Part shown: positions 20,556-32,000 of the stretch, piece by piece
How the letters are laid out: every line of letters starts with the position of its first letter
Numbering within the stretch: position 1 is the stretch's first letter
NCBI GenBank assembly: GCA_902702965.1
Contig: CACRXP010000012.1
Span: 1,633,425-1,697,424, forward strand
Length of the DNA stretch: 64,000 nucleotides
Origin: Spirometra erinaceieuropaei
Lineage: Eukaryota > Platyhelminthes > Cestoda > Diphyllobothriidea > Diphyllobothriidae
Direction of reading: 5' to 3'
Notes under the pieces: model-generated
Told to the model about the DNA's origin: nothing
What the model saw: the letters and a program-made list of their open reading frames with translations, nothing else
The model's database searches: none
Program-made: the position numbers and the translations under genes

Positions 20556-21420
20556 AGCTCTTCATTGTGAAAGCGTAAAATGCACTTAATCGATCAGAAA
20601 TTTAATTTAAAGTGGCCGTTATGTTGACCGGCCTCATGCTGATCGATTTTTTCCCTCCTTTCGCTGCCTCGGCCTCTCCGGAGATGATTGACGGGCGTTT
20701 TGCCTGTGTTCTTTGTGAGTCACCACTCCGTCGAGGGGAACTGATTGGACTTTAGTCGGGCGGTCGGTCTGGCTGTTCTTCTTCTTCTTCCTCACCGAGT
20801 AAACTCAGCGTCGGGTTATATCCGTGCGGCCTTCTTAAGTCCGGTGTGGTTATTTGGTCCTGAGCTCTACGATTGTGATGACGTAGGACTTTGTAAGCTA
20901 CAGGAAGGTCCAGATGGCCGTTGATAGAGTGGGCATCGGAGAACCACGCCTCGAGAGTTAGCCGTTCTGTTTTTGTGTTGCCTCGGCCTAAGATGGTGGC
21001 CCCTTGGAGGTCAAAAGTATGCCCCGTTTCTCCAGCGTGTGTTGCTAGTTGAGAGTTAGGGTCTAACCTCCGAGTGGCCGATTTGTGTTCTTGCAGGCGA
21101 GTTTGCAACTTCCGCCCGGTTTCTCCCACATAGTTGCAGTCGCCCTCATCACAATCTATTTGTAGATGACTGCTGAGGATTCAGCGAGTGGCAATGGGTC
21201 CTTGGGTTGCATTAGGCGACGTCGAATTGTTGCTTGTGGTCGATGGGCTATGCCTACTCTGGTGGGTTTTAAAAGTTGCGAGACCCGTTCAGAGACCCCT
21301 TTAACGTACGTAATGGTCCTCCAGACTTCGCTTTGACAATGAAGAGCCGACCCAGCTCTTTGAAACGTCAGCACTTAAATAAACCTGTCTTCGTCTTCAA
21401 ATAATCAACCCGGATATCTC
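20556..21420 (-). mobile_element. Penelope-like element PLE-B, nuclease end, right of the gypsy insertion
   Basis: Minus-strand reading from 21374 gives WRTITYVKGVSERVSQLLKP, then VGIAHRPQATIRRRL and a GIY-YIG-like domain (CNYVGETGRKLQTRLQEH at about 21145-21085, LATHAGETGHTFDL). The C-terminal HSINGHLDLPVAYKVLRHHN and an acidic EEEEEE run follow. One frameshift near 21160-21130 separates the first two parts. The HRP-x-(A/S)-T-(I/L)-R region before the nuclease is typical of PLEs. Reverse transcriptase is missing. Its terminal segment lies beyond the gypsy element at 15805-15893. Confidence 0.8.
21335..21373 (+). ncRNA. Hammerhead-like hairpin (PLE-B terminal segment)
   Basis: A 6-bp perfect stem (AAGAGC/GCTCTT, 7-nt loop) is followed after one T by GAAACGTCAGC, the same 3' side as the PLE-C motif (GAAACGTCAGGC). 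The upstream box reads GACAATGA rather than CTGATGA, so this is at best a decayed ribozyme. It is the inverted copy of the segment downstream of the PLE-B nuclease. Confidence 0.3.
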
Positions 21421-21599
21421 AACTTTGCCAATCTGAACAGATACCATACTACCTGCGGCAGAATGTCGACGAAACACGCGTAACTGGGCTATTAGAGAGT
21501 ACCTGTGCTGCTAGTACGGTATCTTGTAACCCTAAAAGTGGATATAATGGTTTCCTTACTTACATTCCTTTCCTTTATTTACATTTGCACTCCGGACGT

Positions 21600-23250
21600 T
21601 AAAGGTTGACAAAAACATTGTTATACTCACTGCCGACAAAGGACGATCGATGGTTGTGCTGAACAAAGAGGACTACATCAAAAAAGTCGATGAACTTTTG
21701 GGTGACAGAACTGCCTACATTCCTCGTGAAGGCGACACGATAAAGACGCTAATAAGCGAAATCAACAACGACCTAGCGAGTCTTCGGAAGTCAAAAGCAA
21801 TAACACAGCTTGACTGGCTGAGGATGAAAGCAAAGGATTCAGCGGTCGCGAGATTCTATGGCCTACCCAAGGTCCATAAACCAGGAACCCTCCTACGGCC
21901 GATTGTTTCTTTAAGAGGCACCCCAACGTTTGTCCTGCCCAAGTGGCTGTTGCAGCGTCTGAAATTTTAACTCCGAGTTCTGAAACAAGCGTCCATTCTG
22001 CCGAAAGATTCATCGAAAAGCTGCAAGGTATTCGACTCACTGACGACGAAGTGATGGTTTCTTTCGACGTGATATCACTTTTCACCTCCATCCCACAGCA
22101 TCTCGCGGTTGAAACCCTGCAAACCTTGTTGGAAGAACATTATAACGAGACAGACAAAAACTGACGATAAAACACCTTATTGATCTCCTGAGACACTGCT
22201 TGAAGACTTCCTTCAGCTTCAACGGAGCTGTGTGCGAACAAGTTAGAGGTACACCCATAGGGTCACCGTTATCCAGCTTGATTACTGAGGCAGTGTTACA
22301 CTGGCTTTCGACCACTAACGGCCACGATTGTGGGTACAGTATGTCGATGACAAATTTTTCATCATCGATCGGGACAAGTTTGGGGAATTCATGCAGCACC
22401 TGAAATCGATCTTCCCAGACATCCATTTCACGATGGAGGAAGAAAAAGGGTGCCGCTTGCCGTTTCTTGACGTACTAGTTCAGCGAAAAGGTGATTGTGG
22501 ACTAAAAACAACGGTTTACCGGAAGGAAACAAATACTTCCCGTATTTTAAGTTCTCTTAGCAATCACCCCCTTTATCACAAACGCAGCTGCGTGAGAACA
22601 CTCTACCAGCGTGTAGAAACCCATTGCACTGAGCCATTCGACAAGAAGGCTGAGGTCCAGTTCCTGCGGAAACTCTTCACAGTGAAGGGATACCCTGGGA
22701 ATTTTGTCGAAAGGTGCAGGCGAGAAACCTGGGGGAGAAAACCGAAGTGGCAACCAAAACCGAAATTCTGGCGCGCAGAGGCGTACATAGCCGGCGTGTC
22801 AGACGAATTCGCTAGACCGATGAGCGAATTTGGGATTGGTGTCGCTCACAGACCTGAAGCAACAATACGCCGGCAACTCATGCACCCTAAGAACCCGATT
22901 CCCATCATTCAGAAATCGGGGGTCATTTACCGGATAGACTGCAGTTGTGGTTAAGCCATTTATGTTGGTGAAATCGGAAAACAGGTACGCACGAGATTGC
23001 ACGAACACGAGTTGGCTGTGAGACGGAAGGATAAACTCGCCTCGGTAGCCGCCCACGCCTCCTAGCCAGGACACGGTTCCGACTTTCAGTGCGTGAAAAT
23101 ATTAGGCCATTCAGACGACCGAGTTGCTCGCCTTCTGCAGGAAGCGTGGCAGTCAGGCGAGGACTCGACTAATCGACATATCGATCTGCCAATCGCCTAT
23201 CAATCACTGCGTGAACAAATCAGCAACGCAGCTAGAGGTCACCCCCGGCA
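21600..23250 (+). mobile_element. Penelope-like element with reverse transcriptase and GIY-YIG nuclease (PLE-E)
   Basis: Plus-strand domains in order: VILTADKGRSMVVLNKEDYI, then GLPKVHKPGTLLRPIVSLRG at about 21860-21925 (broken soon after by a frameshift and stop at 21970), VSFDVISLFTSIPQ (about 22065), GTPIGSPLSSLITEAVL (about 22250), and VQYVDDKFFIIDRDK with catalytic YVDD (about 22335). CRLPFLDVLVQRK, a VAHRPEATIRRQLM linker, CSCG then a TAA codon, and AIYVGEIGKQVRTRLHEHEL (GIY-YIG, about 22955-23010) follow. It ends LREQISNAARGHPRHW at about 23255. The N-terminus is missing before 21600, and at least two frameshifts and two stops inactivate it. Confidence 0.88.
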
Positions 23251-23292
23251 TTGGTGAGCTAAATATACGATGAGTTGTACAGTTTTTTCATT

Positions 23293-23328
23293 CCTTGACG
23301 CTGGGCTCGCGTGAGAGCTCGAAACGTC
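23293..23328 (+). ncRNA. Hammerhead-like hairpin after PLE-E
   Basis: GGGCTC-gcgtga-GAGCTC forms a 6-bp stem (one wobble) directly followed by GAAACGTC. That is the same layout as the PLE-C motif at 46425-46451 with different stem sequence, so pairing is kept while sequence is not. The upstream box reads TTGACGCT where CTGATGA plus one base stands in PLE-C. It starts about 40 nt after the nuclease stop. Confidence 0.35.
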
Positions 23329-23759
23329 CGATCGCCTTCCGGTCTTCTTCTACTCAATAACCTGGACCACGCGTGTTCTCTATCATTCGGAATACGTTAC
23401 TTACTAAATTTCACAATCAGTCAAACGAAGGGTTACCTGGGACGCGCTTCTAAGCTGACTACAAAATTCTGGGGAACTCCCTATATGTGTAGTAGACTCT
23501 GCATGTCCGGACACTCACACTCCTCCTCTGGCGAAAATCTAGCGCATTGTGCACAGCCGGTCATGTGTCAAACGCGTAGACGGGATGTTTAGATTTATCA
23601 GCCGCTGTATCCGAGCCCATTTCCGGAAGGCGGGAATCCGAATTGTCAACGGAGATAGGGTAGTTTGGACGAAGGCACGGTAAATCCCGGTAACTGGTTT
23701 TACTCCTTACAAACAACATGACGCCCAGTTAACGGAAGTCCGTTCGATTCTGATTCTCA

Positions 23760-23765
23760 TTTATT
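23760..23765 (-). other. Polyadenylation signal of the SLC13-like gene
   Basis: AATAAA on the minus strand, 199 nt beyond the stop codon of the transporter gene (stop at 23964-23966). No nearer canonical signal is seen. Confidence 0.5.
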
Positions 23766-23963
23766 GACAAATCAAGCATGTTACTGGACATTTATGAAAT
23801 ACTTTTAAGGGCCAAAATGCATTTCTCGGAGAAAACAGTGTCCCAAGGACAATTCAAGGGCAAAGTTTCTGCCTGAGATGTGTACCAGTGCGTATCAAAA
23901 TTATTACTGTAAAAAATTGACAAATTTGCGTTGTGTGTGTAGTAGAGTAACTTCACATCCATG

Positions 23964-24074
23964 TTAAGCCCAGGAAGGAATTTTGTTCATCTGGAACAAC
24001 ACCATTCCATAGGTCATGGTACATACAACAACGATAAGCTGCGTGACTATGTTTAAGATGATTCCCGCCTTCGC
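23964..24074 (-). CDS. SLC13-like exon 13 (stop codon)
   Basis: 111 nt, TTGTAG acceptor. AKAGIILNIVTQLIVVVCTM then TYGMVLFQMNKIPSWA and TAA, the final membrane segment (M.KAG..LNI pattern). The 3' end lies near the AATAAA at 23765-23760. Confidence 0.92.
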   Translation of the reverse strand, partial: AKAGIILNIVTQLIVVVCTMTYGMVLFQMNKIPSWA

Positions 24075-27000
24075 CTACAACGAAAATATGCAAAGTAATG
24101 CAAACAGATACCAGGCAAACGTATCAGATAAAAATACCAGGAGCGTAGTATATATGTATATTTCATCATTTTTCTGTTATTTCCGATCTTGCAGTTGCTC
24201 ATAAGTCCCGAAATTAACTTCTATGCATTTAAGCAGCCCATGACCTATCTACAAGTCCATTTAACTGCCCTTATTCGTGGGATGCATAAGAAAAAATCAT
24301 TTCATACAACGCGTAAGAAAAGAGACCCATTTGGAAGCAGATAAGCTCAATGTTGCAGTGCGTACCATGTCAAGGAGTTTGACCCGGCCCTTGGAGTAGA
24401 CGATTGCATTTGGCGGAGTGGCCGCGGGCAAAATGAATGCGAGCGAAGTTGCTACGGTCAGCGGAAGACTCAGTAGAAACGGATGAACATTGATCGACTT
24501 GGCCTAAAATAAAAGTATATTCATAGTTAAGTTATTTGTAGGCAAAAATTCGGTTAAGAGTGGGGAGTAAAAAAATCATGCTTTCCTAGTCCTTTGCTGC
24601 TCGATCAAATTCTGATCAATTACAGGAAGTATTAGCAGAAATCACTGCCGGCATGAAATCAACTGCAAATTTCTGGATATCTGTAATAGCCCCAGATGGA
24701 CAACCGCCATCTGCAAACTCCCTGCGTGAATGTCTATTTGGATTAATCCCCTACCACCTCAGCCGTATTCGTTGCAATGATAATGCTTCTTTCCACACAT
24801 AATATGGAAAACATACGACATTTGAGCAGCATTTGGGAAAATACGTTTTTGGACTTACCAAGTCAAACATGATGGGAACCAAGATTGTAACCGTGGCGGA
24901 GTTGGAAACTACTTCGGTCAGGGTAGCTCCAAAGAACGTAATCAGGTAGACAAGACCGAATGGTTGGACTGATCGGACAAATTCCAGGGTTCCACTTATA
25001 ACTTTTGACAGACCACCGACCTAGGGGAGCAAAAAACAAAAAAGGTCTGTCGGTCGGTGAGTGCGGAGAGAGAGAGAGGGCTGATGGTAGCTGGTCAGCA
25101 CTGCTACGCAGTCATCCGGACGGCAGTGCAGGAGTCTGTGGCGAGAGTCTATCCCATATGCTTCAGAGAGATTAGTATTAGTCTTGCATAAGAACCCACA
25201 TTATTTCAGTCACAAGTGAGAAAGACATCCCGACTGCCTGCAAAAACCTCATACGTTTGCTGCAAAACTGACGGAATGTTTGTACAGAAACAAAGATTTT
25301 TAACCCGATTAACAGACGCTTACTGCTCATCAACCGATCAGTCTGCATGGTGATGGACAGAGCGAGAGCTAAGAAATTAGCGCCTAGAGCAGTCAGTCAT
25401 GAGTATTGTTCATGTAAGTGAGTAGAGCTAAATGCTCAAACAATCAGCCCCGGCATGCGATTTACAAATCGGAAATAAGAAATATTCGGCGATATCGGAG
25501 TTTTTAGGTTTGTGGTTATTGGTAATTCGGTCTCCTACTGCCAAAATGTCTGCATGTCATTGCACTTATTGAAAACGCATTTGTATGTTGCGTAAGCACG
25601 ATACGATACTCGGCCACAAAGTTGATGAGAATTATTCGGGGGGCGAAGCTCCAGAGAGGTCAGTATCAGTCCTACATAAGAACCCAGATTATCTCGGTCA
25701 CAAGTGAGAAAGACATCCCAACCGCCTGTGAAAATCTCATATGTTGGCTGCAAAACTGACGGAACGTTTGTATAGGAGCTAAAATTGTTAACCCGATTAA
25801 CAGACGCTTACTGATCATCAGCCGAACAGTCTGCATCGTGACGGACAGAGCGAGAGCTAAGAAATTAGCGCCTAGAGCAGTCATTCATGAGTATTGCTCA
25901 GCTAATTGGGTAGAGCTAAAAGCTCAATCGGAAATGGTAAGGGTCGGGTGAAGGCCCCCAAGCATCAGTGGCGTACAAAGAATACCTTCTATACTTATTT
26001 ACGTGGGTTTTAATCCGACATGATTATTTTGGTTTGGTGTTTCATCGTACAAGGTTGGGTCGTCTGTTGTAGACAGTCTGGTACATTATCTACAATGACC
26101 TCAGTTCAGAGAGTTGAGAAGCGATTTTTGTAGACACTTAATGTTTATTTTTTAAGTGTCCTGCTTAATTTCGATTGCCATTTGCCAATGCATTAAAACT
26201 GTCCCGTCCGAAAAACAAATTTACCAATTATCTATACTTATTTTGCCATTCCTTTATGTATACATATGCCCCGCCCGTAAAACCCCTATCACCGCCTTTT
26301 CCCGTAAGACAGGCACCTTTGGCTGGTCATGTGTGTTTGGGGTCCTTCACCCGATCGTCGCCTCGGAAATTAGAAAATCGGAAATAAGAAATATTCGACG
26401 ATATCGGCGTTTTTAGGCTTGAGGTTATTGGCGCTTTGGTCTCCTAGTGCCAACATGTCCGTATGTCATTGCAGTTATTAAAACCGAATTTGCATGTTGC
26501 GTAAGCACGACATGATACTTGGTCACAATGTTGATGAGAATTATTCCGTGGGCGAAACTCATATGCCTACTTTCCTGGGACGGTTGGTGACAAAACATGG
26601 TCACAGAATAAACTTATACATGCTTCACTGTTTCGAAATGGGAATTTCTGCAAAGCAACATCCTTCTATTGGCTAAAGGACATGATAGAAGAAGTACTTG
26701 CAAATTCGCGATTACAGACTACCTTTAAAGCACCAAAGCATCTTCCTTAAGTAATTCGTGAGTCTAGAAAAGGGTTTCAAATCTGTAAGGTTCTAGGAGA
26801 AGGTGGGATTTAACCCTGACTGCGCTGATGGAGAAAATTGTGACTAAATCGACAGTCGTTCTCCATTTCGGACGTCATCAGGATTCGTACTGGATTCGTA
26901 CTGAAGCGTTCGGCTGCTTCAAAACAAAGCCAACGCTGCGCTTTGTGCAAGAAATCTCACAAGAAAGTGGTCATTTGAACCGAAGGCTGAGTAGTTTTTC

Positions 27001-29016
27001 AAGACAACTTACTGAAGCAATTTTAGACAGTGCGAATCCTCCTCCCATGAGAATAAGGACACCCCAACAGGTGCGGCTCTGAGCCTGATTCCAGGTTAAG
27101 ATGCTGCGGTTTATTCGTTTGCGGGCCTTCTTATCTGTAAAAAATGTCAAAATAGAATCAAGGAGTCTCATCGTTTTTTTCAATGTCTTCTCGGCATTAA
27201 AAACTGAGTAGGCGTAGGTAGCATGGATTGGTTGATGTTTATGATGGTTGAGCAATCGATCTCGTCGTCTGATAGCTAAACAAATGCCGGAGTGAAAATA
27301 CCAAGCTAGGAAAGTGACTACCTTCCTCACTACAGACGGGTTTGAATGCCTGCTTGTGAGTAGAAGCACGCTGCGCCGCATCCGACCAGCCCGAAGCTGC
27401 GACATAAACTTACTCCCGAGAGTTCACAGGAACCAAGAAGTGTCCACAAGTATTCTTAATAAGGGACGGAATATTTTACAGAAACCTGGGCCACGCTGCA
27501 GCATTGAATATGGTAACGGCGTCTCTGTAGCTTTTGCTAGACCCGCAGCACAACTCGGAGCAACGTTCGTTCAAGCGAATGATCCGAATGATCCCACCTT
27601 TAACAAGGAGAATGTAGACGATGTCCGTCAACTCCAATGCAACCCAAAGCGGTCGGACGTTGTAGACAGCAAATATTCTGCGACTCAAGAGGACGATCAT
27701 ATGCAAAGGCGGCGGCACGAGTTGGGATTGTTCAGTTAAGCAAACCGGAGTGGCGGAGGAAGAACCACTTCACTCCACTATCGACTAGACTTATGACACT
27801 TTCTCAAAACCACTTTTGGGGATGCCGCATTTGTGACTGTCAGTCTTATTCACCTGCCAACTCCTGATTAATAGCGAGGAAGGACGACCGAGAATGCGGG
27901 TAGATTGACGCAGTACTGTTTCGGGCTTATTCTGCCTTCATTCAGCCAATCATAACCCTGACCAACAGTTGAGACCAGAAACAAAAACACGCGCACAGCC
28001 GCACCTGGCGCAGTTGGTCCACCACTGGGGTGTACCAGATGGGTCATATGCACTTTATCGAACAGAAGTTCATCAGCGCCTCGCCACCTGTCATTCTCTG
28101 TCGCTGCAGATCGGGTATTTATTCAATCAGCAATGGGCGCACACCGATCTATTGGCTTCACGAAGCAAACAAGCTCCGTATGGGTTGAAAAGGTCACGAA
28201 GAGGCAACCAATTACCAGGCCGAAGTCGGCCAAGGTAATAATCCCGAAACAGTACTGTATCAATCTGCCCGCATTCTCTGTCGTCCCTCCTCGCTGCTAT
28301 TATGACTTGACCGACTTCGGCCTGGTAAATGGTTGCATGTTCGTGACCTTTGCCACACATACGCAGCTTGTTTTCTTCGTGAAGGCAATAGATCGGTGTG
28401 CGCCCATTCCTGATTGAACACCTGATTAGTCCTACTTAACCTTCGGTTGGCTGGTCTGCGGTAGAGGAGATTCCAGAGCACAGTTATTTGGCGCCCCTTC
28501 TGTGCGCAGATATATTAGCTTTGATTCGGAGGTCCTCACTAGCGTACTCTCAACGCGACTTGACAAAGTACACCGAGGGATCACGCTCCTCCTTCCATGT
28601 CCAGCTTTGAACGCAACCCTGCATGCTATTTGCAATCCTACATGTATGGCCTTCTACTCTCATAGTGGCAGGAGATCCTGCTTACCCGAATTGACGAAGA
28701 CTGGCACACGTGCCCTATTGGCTAAAGGAAGTCCTGCGCAATGCCCTACTCAGTCCTCCAGCATGGAGACAGAGTGATGTCTGCCAATGATGCGGCTTCC
28801 GCAGGCTGGTTGGACTTGGCGCGAATGACTCAGAAGCTCGCTCATACCTTGAGAGACCTCTCACAGCAGCGATAGGTGGCTCTTGGCCTAGCTAAACCAC
28901 TACTACACAAAAAGCTGCCTGCCAAAAATCTGTCCCCCCTGCCACTGGATGTGGAAAAATTATTATTTTGGACAACCGCGATCAGAACCTGGACAATTTT
29001 ATGCATCAGAACAAGG

Positions 29017-29095
<79 letters not shown>

Positions 29096-32000
29096 GTGAA
29101 CTCTGACAGTCGGACGTCTGCCAAAATGTTCGCTGAATTGACATACCTGCCGATCAAGAATTCGGTCACCGACACTTAGCAACAATTTCGGACCAAATAG
29201 AGGTTAGCATGAATGGTTCATACATGACTACCACATTTCTCCATGTATTATCTTGGTTGGCGCGCTGAGCACCGTAGCTTACGTCCAGACACATTTTAAC
29301 TTACGTTTCACGTCTGATTCGGGCTATGGGATGGCGTTTTGTGTTCGGTCTGGGTGCCGTTGATGTTCATCTTCGAAAAGGACTTAGAATGGAAATTGCT
29401 CACGGCCAACTAGGCATTTTAGCACATCTCCCAGCCTCAAGAAGGAGGCCAACCAAATTCTCTAAAAGCCATCACTTGCCTGTTTCAGCTGGATCAGCAC
29501 GAAGACGGAAGGGGTTTGAGGCGGGGACAATGAAAGCCAAAATGGCAAAGAGGATGGTTGGTTGAGTGTCGTCCACGTACCTTCAAGGAAATAGCAACAT
29601 TTATTAAAATGTGATAACTTTTCCCCGGCTAAATCAAACATTTGATGTCACAGCAACGTGGGGTCGCCCACTCTGACTAAACCATAGCAATGATCCTGGG
29701 TGGCACATTGAGTTTGGAATCCCAGCTTAGAGTGGACTCAGGAGGTCGCTTGACGAGGACTAACTAGTAATAAAAAATAGGTCTAATGATGGTTTAGTGT
29801 TTACTTTCCGCCACTGACCCAAACCTTGACCCCAAATTTGAACCCGCTTCAGTTGCCCGGTCAGAACGGCGGTCTGACAGGCGAGCGGCGACTGCGATCA
29901 GGAATAATGACAACTTCGGGTGGGTTGCATTCACCGAACTGGTCTGTTATCAGGATAGGCCAGGGACCGTCTGATTGGCCAGTCTGGACGTGGGGGTACT
30001 GGCAACTGTCACTTATAGATAAGTTCCGCAAATGTTCCCATGTTACACTTGAAAATTCAAGTTGGTAAACACGTGTTTTCGGTAAGTCTTCGTCAGGCCA
30101 ATGTAATTACATGAAGGAATGAAAATGTACAAAATCAACAGTGTTTATAGATGTCTCAAGGGCTATTAAGTCATTAACACTCATCATCCCCACGCCGCCT
30201 GCATGACAAGGTCGGTGGGTGTTGGTCCTCAGAGCTAGGGGAGGGGGGTAAGAGAGTCTTTGAATGATGTTCTTGGGTTGAGTACACGGAGTACCCATCA
30301 CTGTATTTAGGGATTTGAGGCGGCATGTCGTCATCACTTGGGGTTGGCGTTGGCCACCGCAAAGAGAGCGCTTGTGTCAGGGTTTTCTGACAGTATAACC
30401 GTATAGCTACTGCCTCGGCCGTTGCTAGTATCCGTTGGCGTAGGCCTTTAGAGAAGCATGTTGGTGTCCGGTAGACAACCTGAAATGCTTCCTTGGTATC
30501 GACTCGGTGATTCGTATCGATTAAATGTTCAAGACTAGAACTCGAAATGGACCGGGTCTCATCTCTGTCTAGCCAGGTGGGCATATGTTCACGCACCCTC
30601 TTTACCAGGCGTCTCGTTGTGCGGCTGATGTATCCTGCTATACAGGAGCAAGTGAATGAATAAATGCACATTGATGTGGCCTCCAACGGTAGTCTGTCTT
30701 TACCCCCCAAACGTAGGAGGTGAGAGTTTGTGAAGCATACGCGTAAATTCGCCGCGGGGAATGCCCTCGTGATAGCTGTAGTTATGCGTCGTCTGACTAG
30801 TTCGCTCTCTGCGTCTCCTGCAAAAGGCAATCTTATGAATACACCTTTCTTTTCCGCAGTGGCAACAGTGGGCTTTTTGGCGCGTTCTCCAGTATAGATA
30901 AAACTGATATTTTCAACTGACATCCCTGTGCGTAAAGCAGACTTGGAAGCAGACTGCATATGGGGGGATGAACCGTACCTACGCAAATAACGATGCCATG
31001 TGGTAAATCCCAGTTCTTTAAACCCCACGCCAATTTTTGCCCTACTGTTCTTTTCCTTTATGCAATCGTGTATAGAGATGCCTCCACATCATTGCAGGGC
31101 CTGTGTCCACTGAACGAGGGCCTTGTAATTTCCCAACTGGATTCGAGAGAACATTTAAGCTGCTGTGCATTGACCAGTCTCTATTCATATTATGGAGTAA
31201 CATGCCACAGTTTATGAGGGAACGCAAAGCATATAGATACGAAGATTTCTGTCGCATATGCTTTTTTAAATATACAACTGGAATAAAAATGCCTTGGGGC
31301 TCTTGTATTCGTCTGTGCTATTGTGCAAATAAAAGACTGATTGAGCGGGGGTAAAATGAGCGTACCTCACGACTTTTCCATTTGAATCGTTGCCAACTGG
31401 CATGAAACGCGACCATCCGGGCACACCGGGTTCCCTTGTAATCCACAAGCCAATCAGCAATAGGAATAAGATCGTGCAGGCTATTTCACCAAACCTAGAA
31501 CAGAAATGACCACTGTAAGTTGATTGGGCAACACGAATGAATGTAACACGGGCTGAAGGCGGGTGCCAAACATCAAGCAACACATGAAAACTACTTTAAC
31601 ATGATGTTGGCCACCTAGCTTTAGTCACTCATTCACCCTGATTACTTACTTCATGGGACCTAGGACTCGCCGTTCTTCTTCGGAAATTTTTTTAACGATA
31701 GCGACAATGTCGAATGAGATTTCTTCATTGTCTTCCTGCTCGGCGGCGCGTTCTAGTTCTTCCAGCTTGTCGGTGCTTTTTGCCGAGGCTGGATCTTCAT
31801 AGAATTCCTCCTGGAAGTCATCCAAAGGGTTGCTCTTTTTAGATCGACCGCATTTGAAGAAGGCCCTTTATGAGACAGAAGTAAGTTTGATCTTGAAACT
31901 CTAAAAATGTATGTTGATTTTCAGTTCTTCACTGGACTTTGCCTAGTCTGTAGACTTACTTGGGTCCGAGGAACAGTAGGCATATGGTAATCCAAGTAGA

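Noticed and set aside
21462..21500. Hammerhead at GTCGACGAAACACGCG
   Set aside because: A hairpin precedes GAAAC, but no CUGANGA box is present at the required position.
28133..28417. 94-codon open frame in the intron palindrome as a gene
   Set aside because: It spans both arms of the inverted repeat, so its translation reflects mirrored DNA, and it matches no family.
29022..29106. Protein with long Arg-Glu or Leu-Ser repeats
   Set aside because: These are translations of the (GA)n microsatellite.
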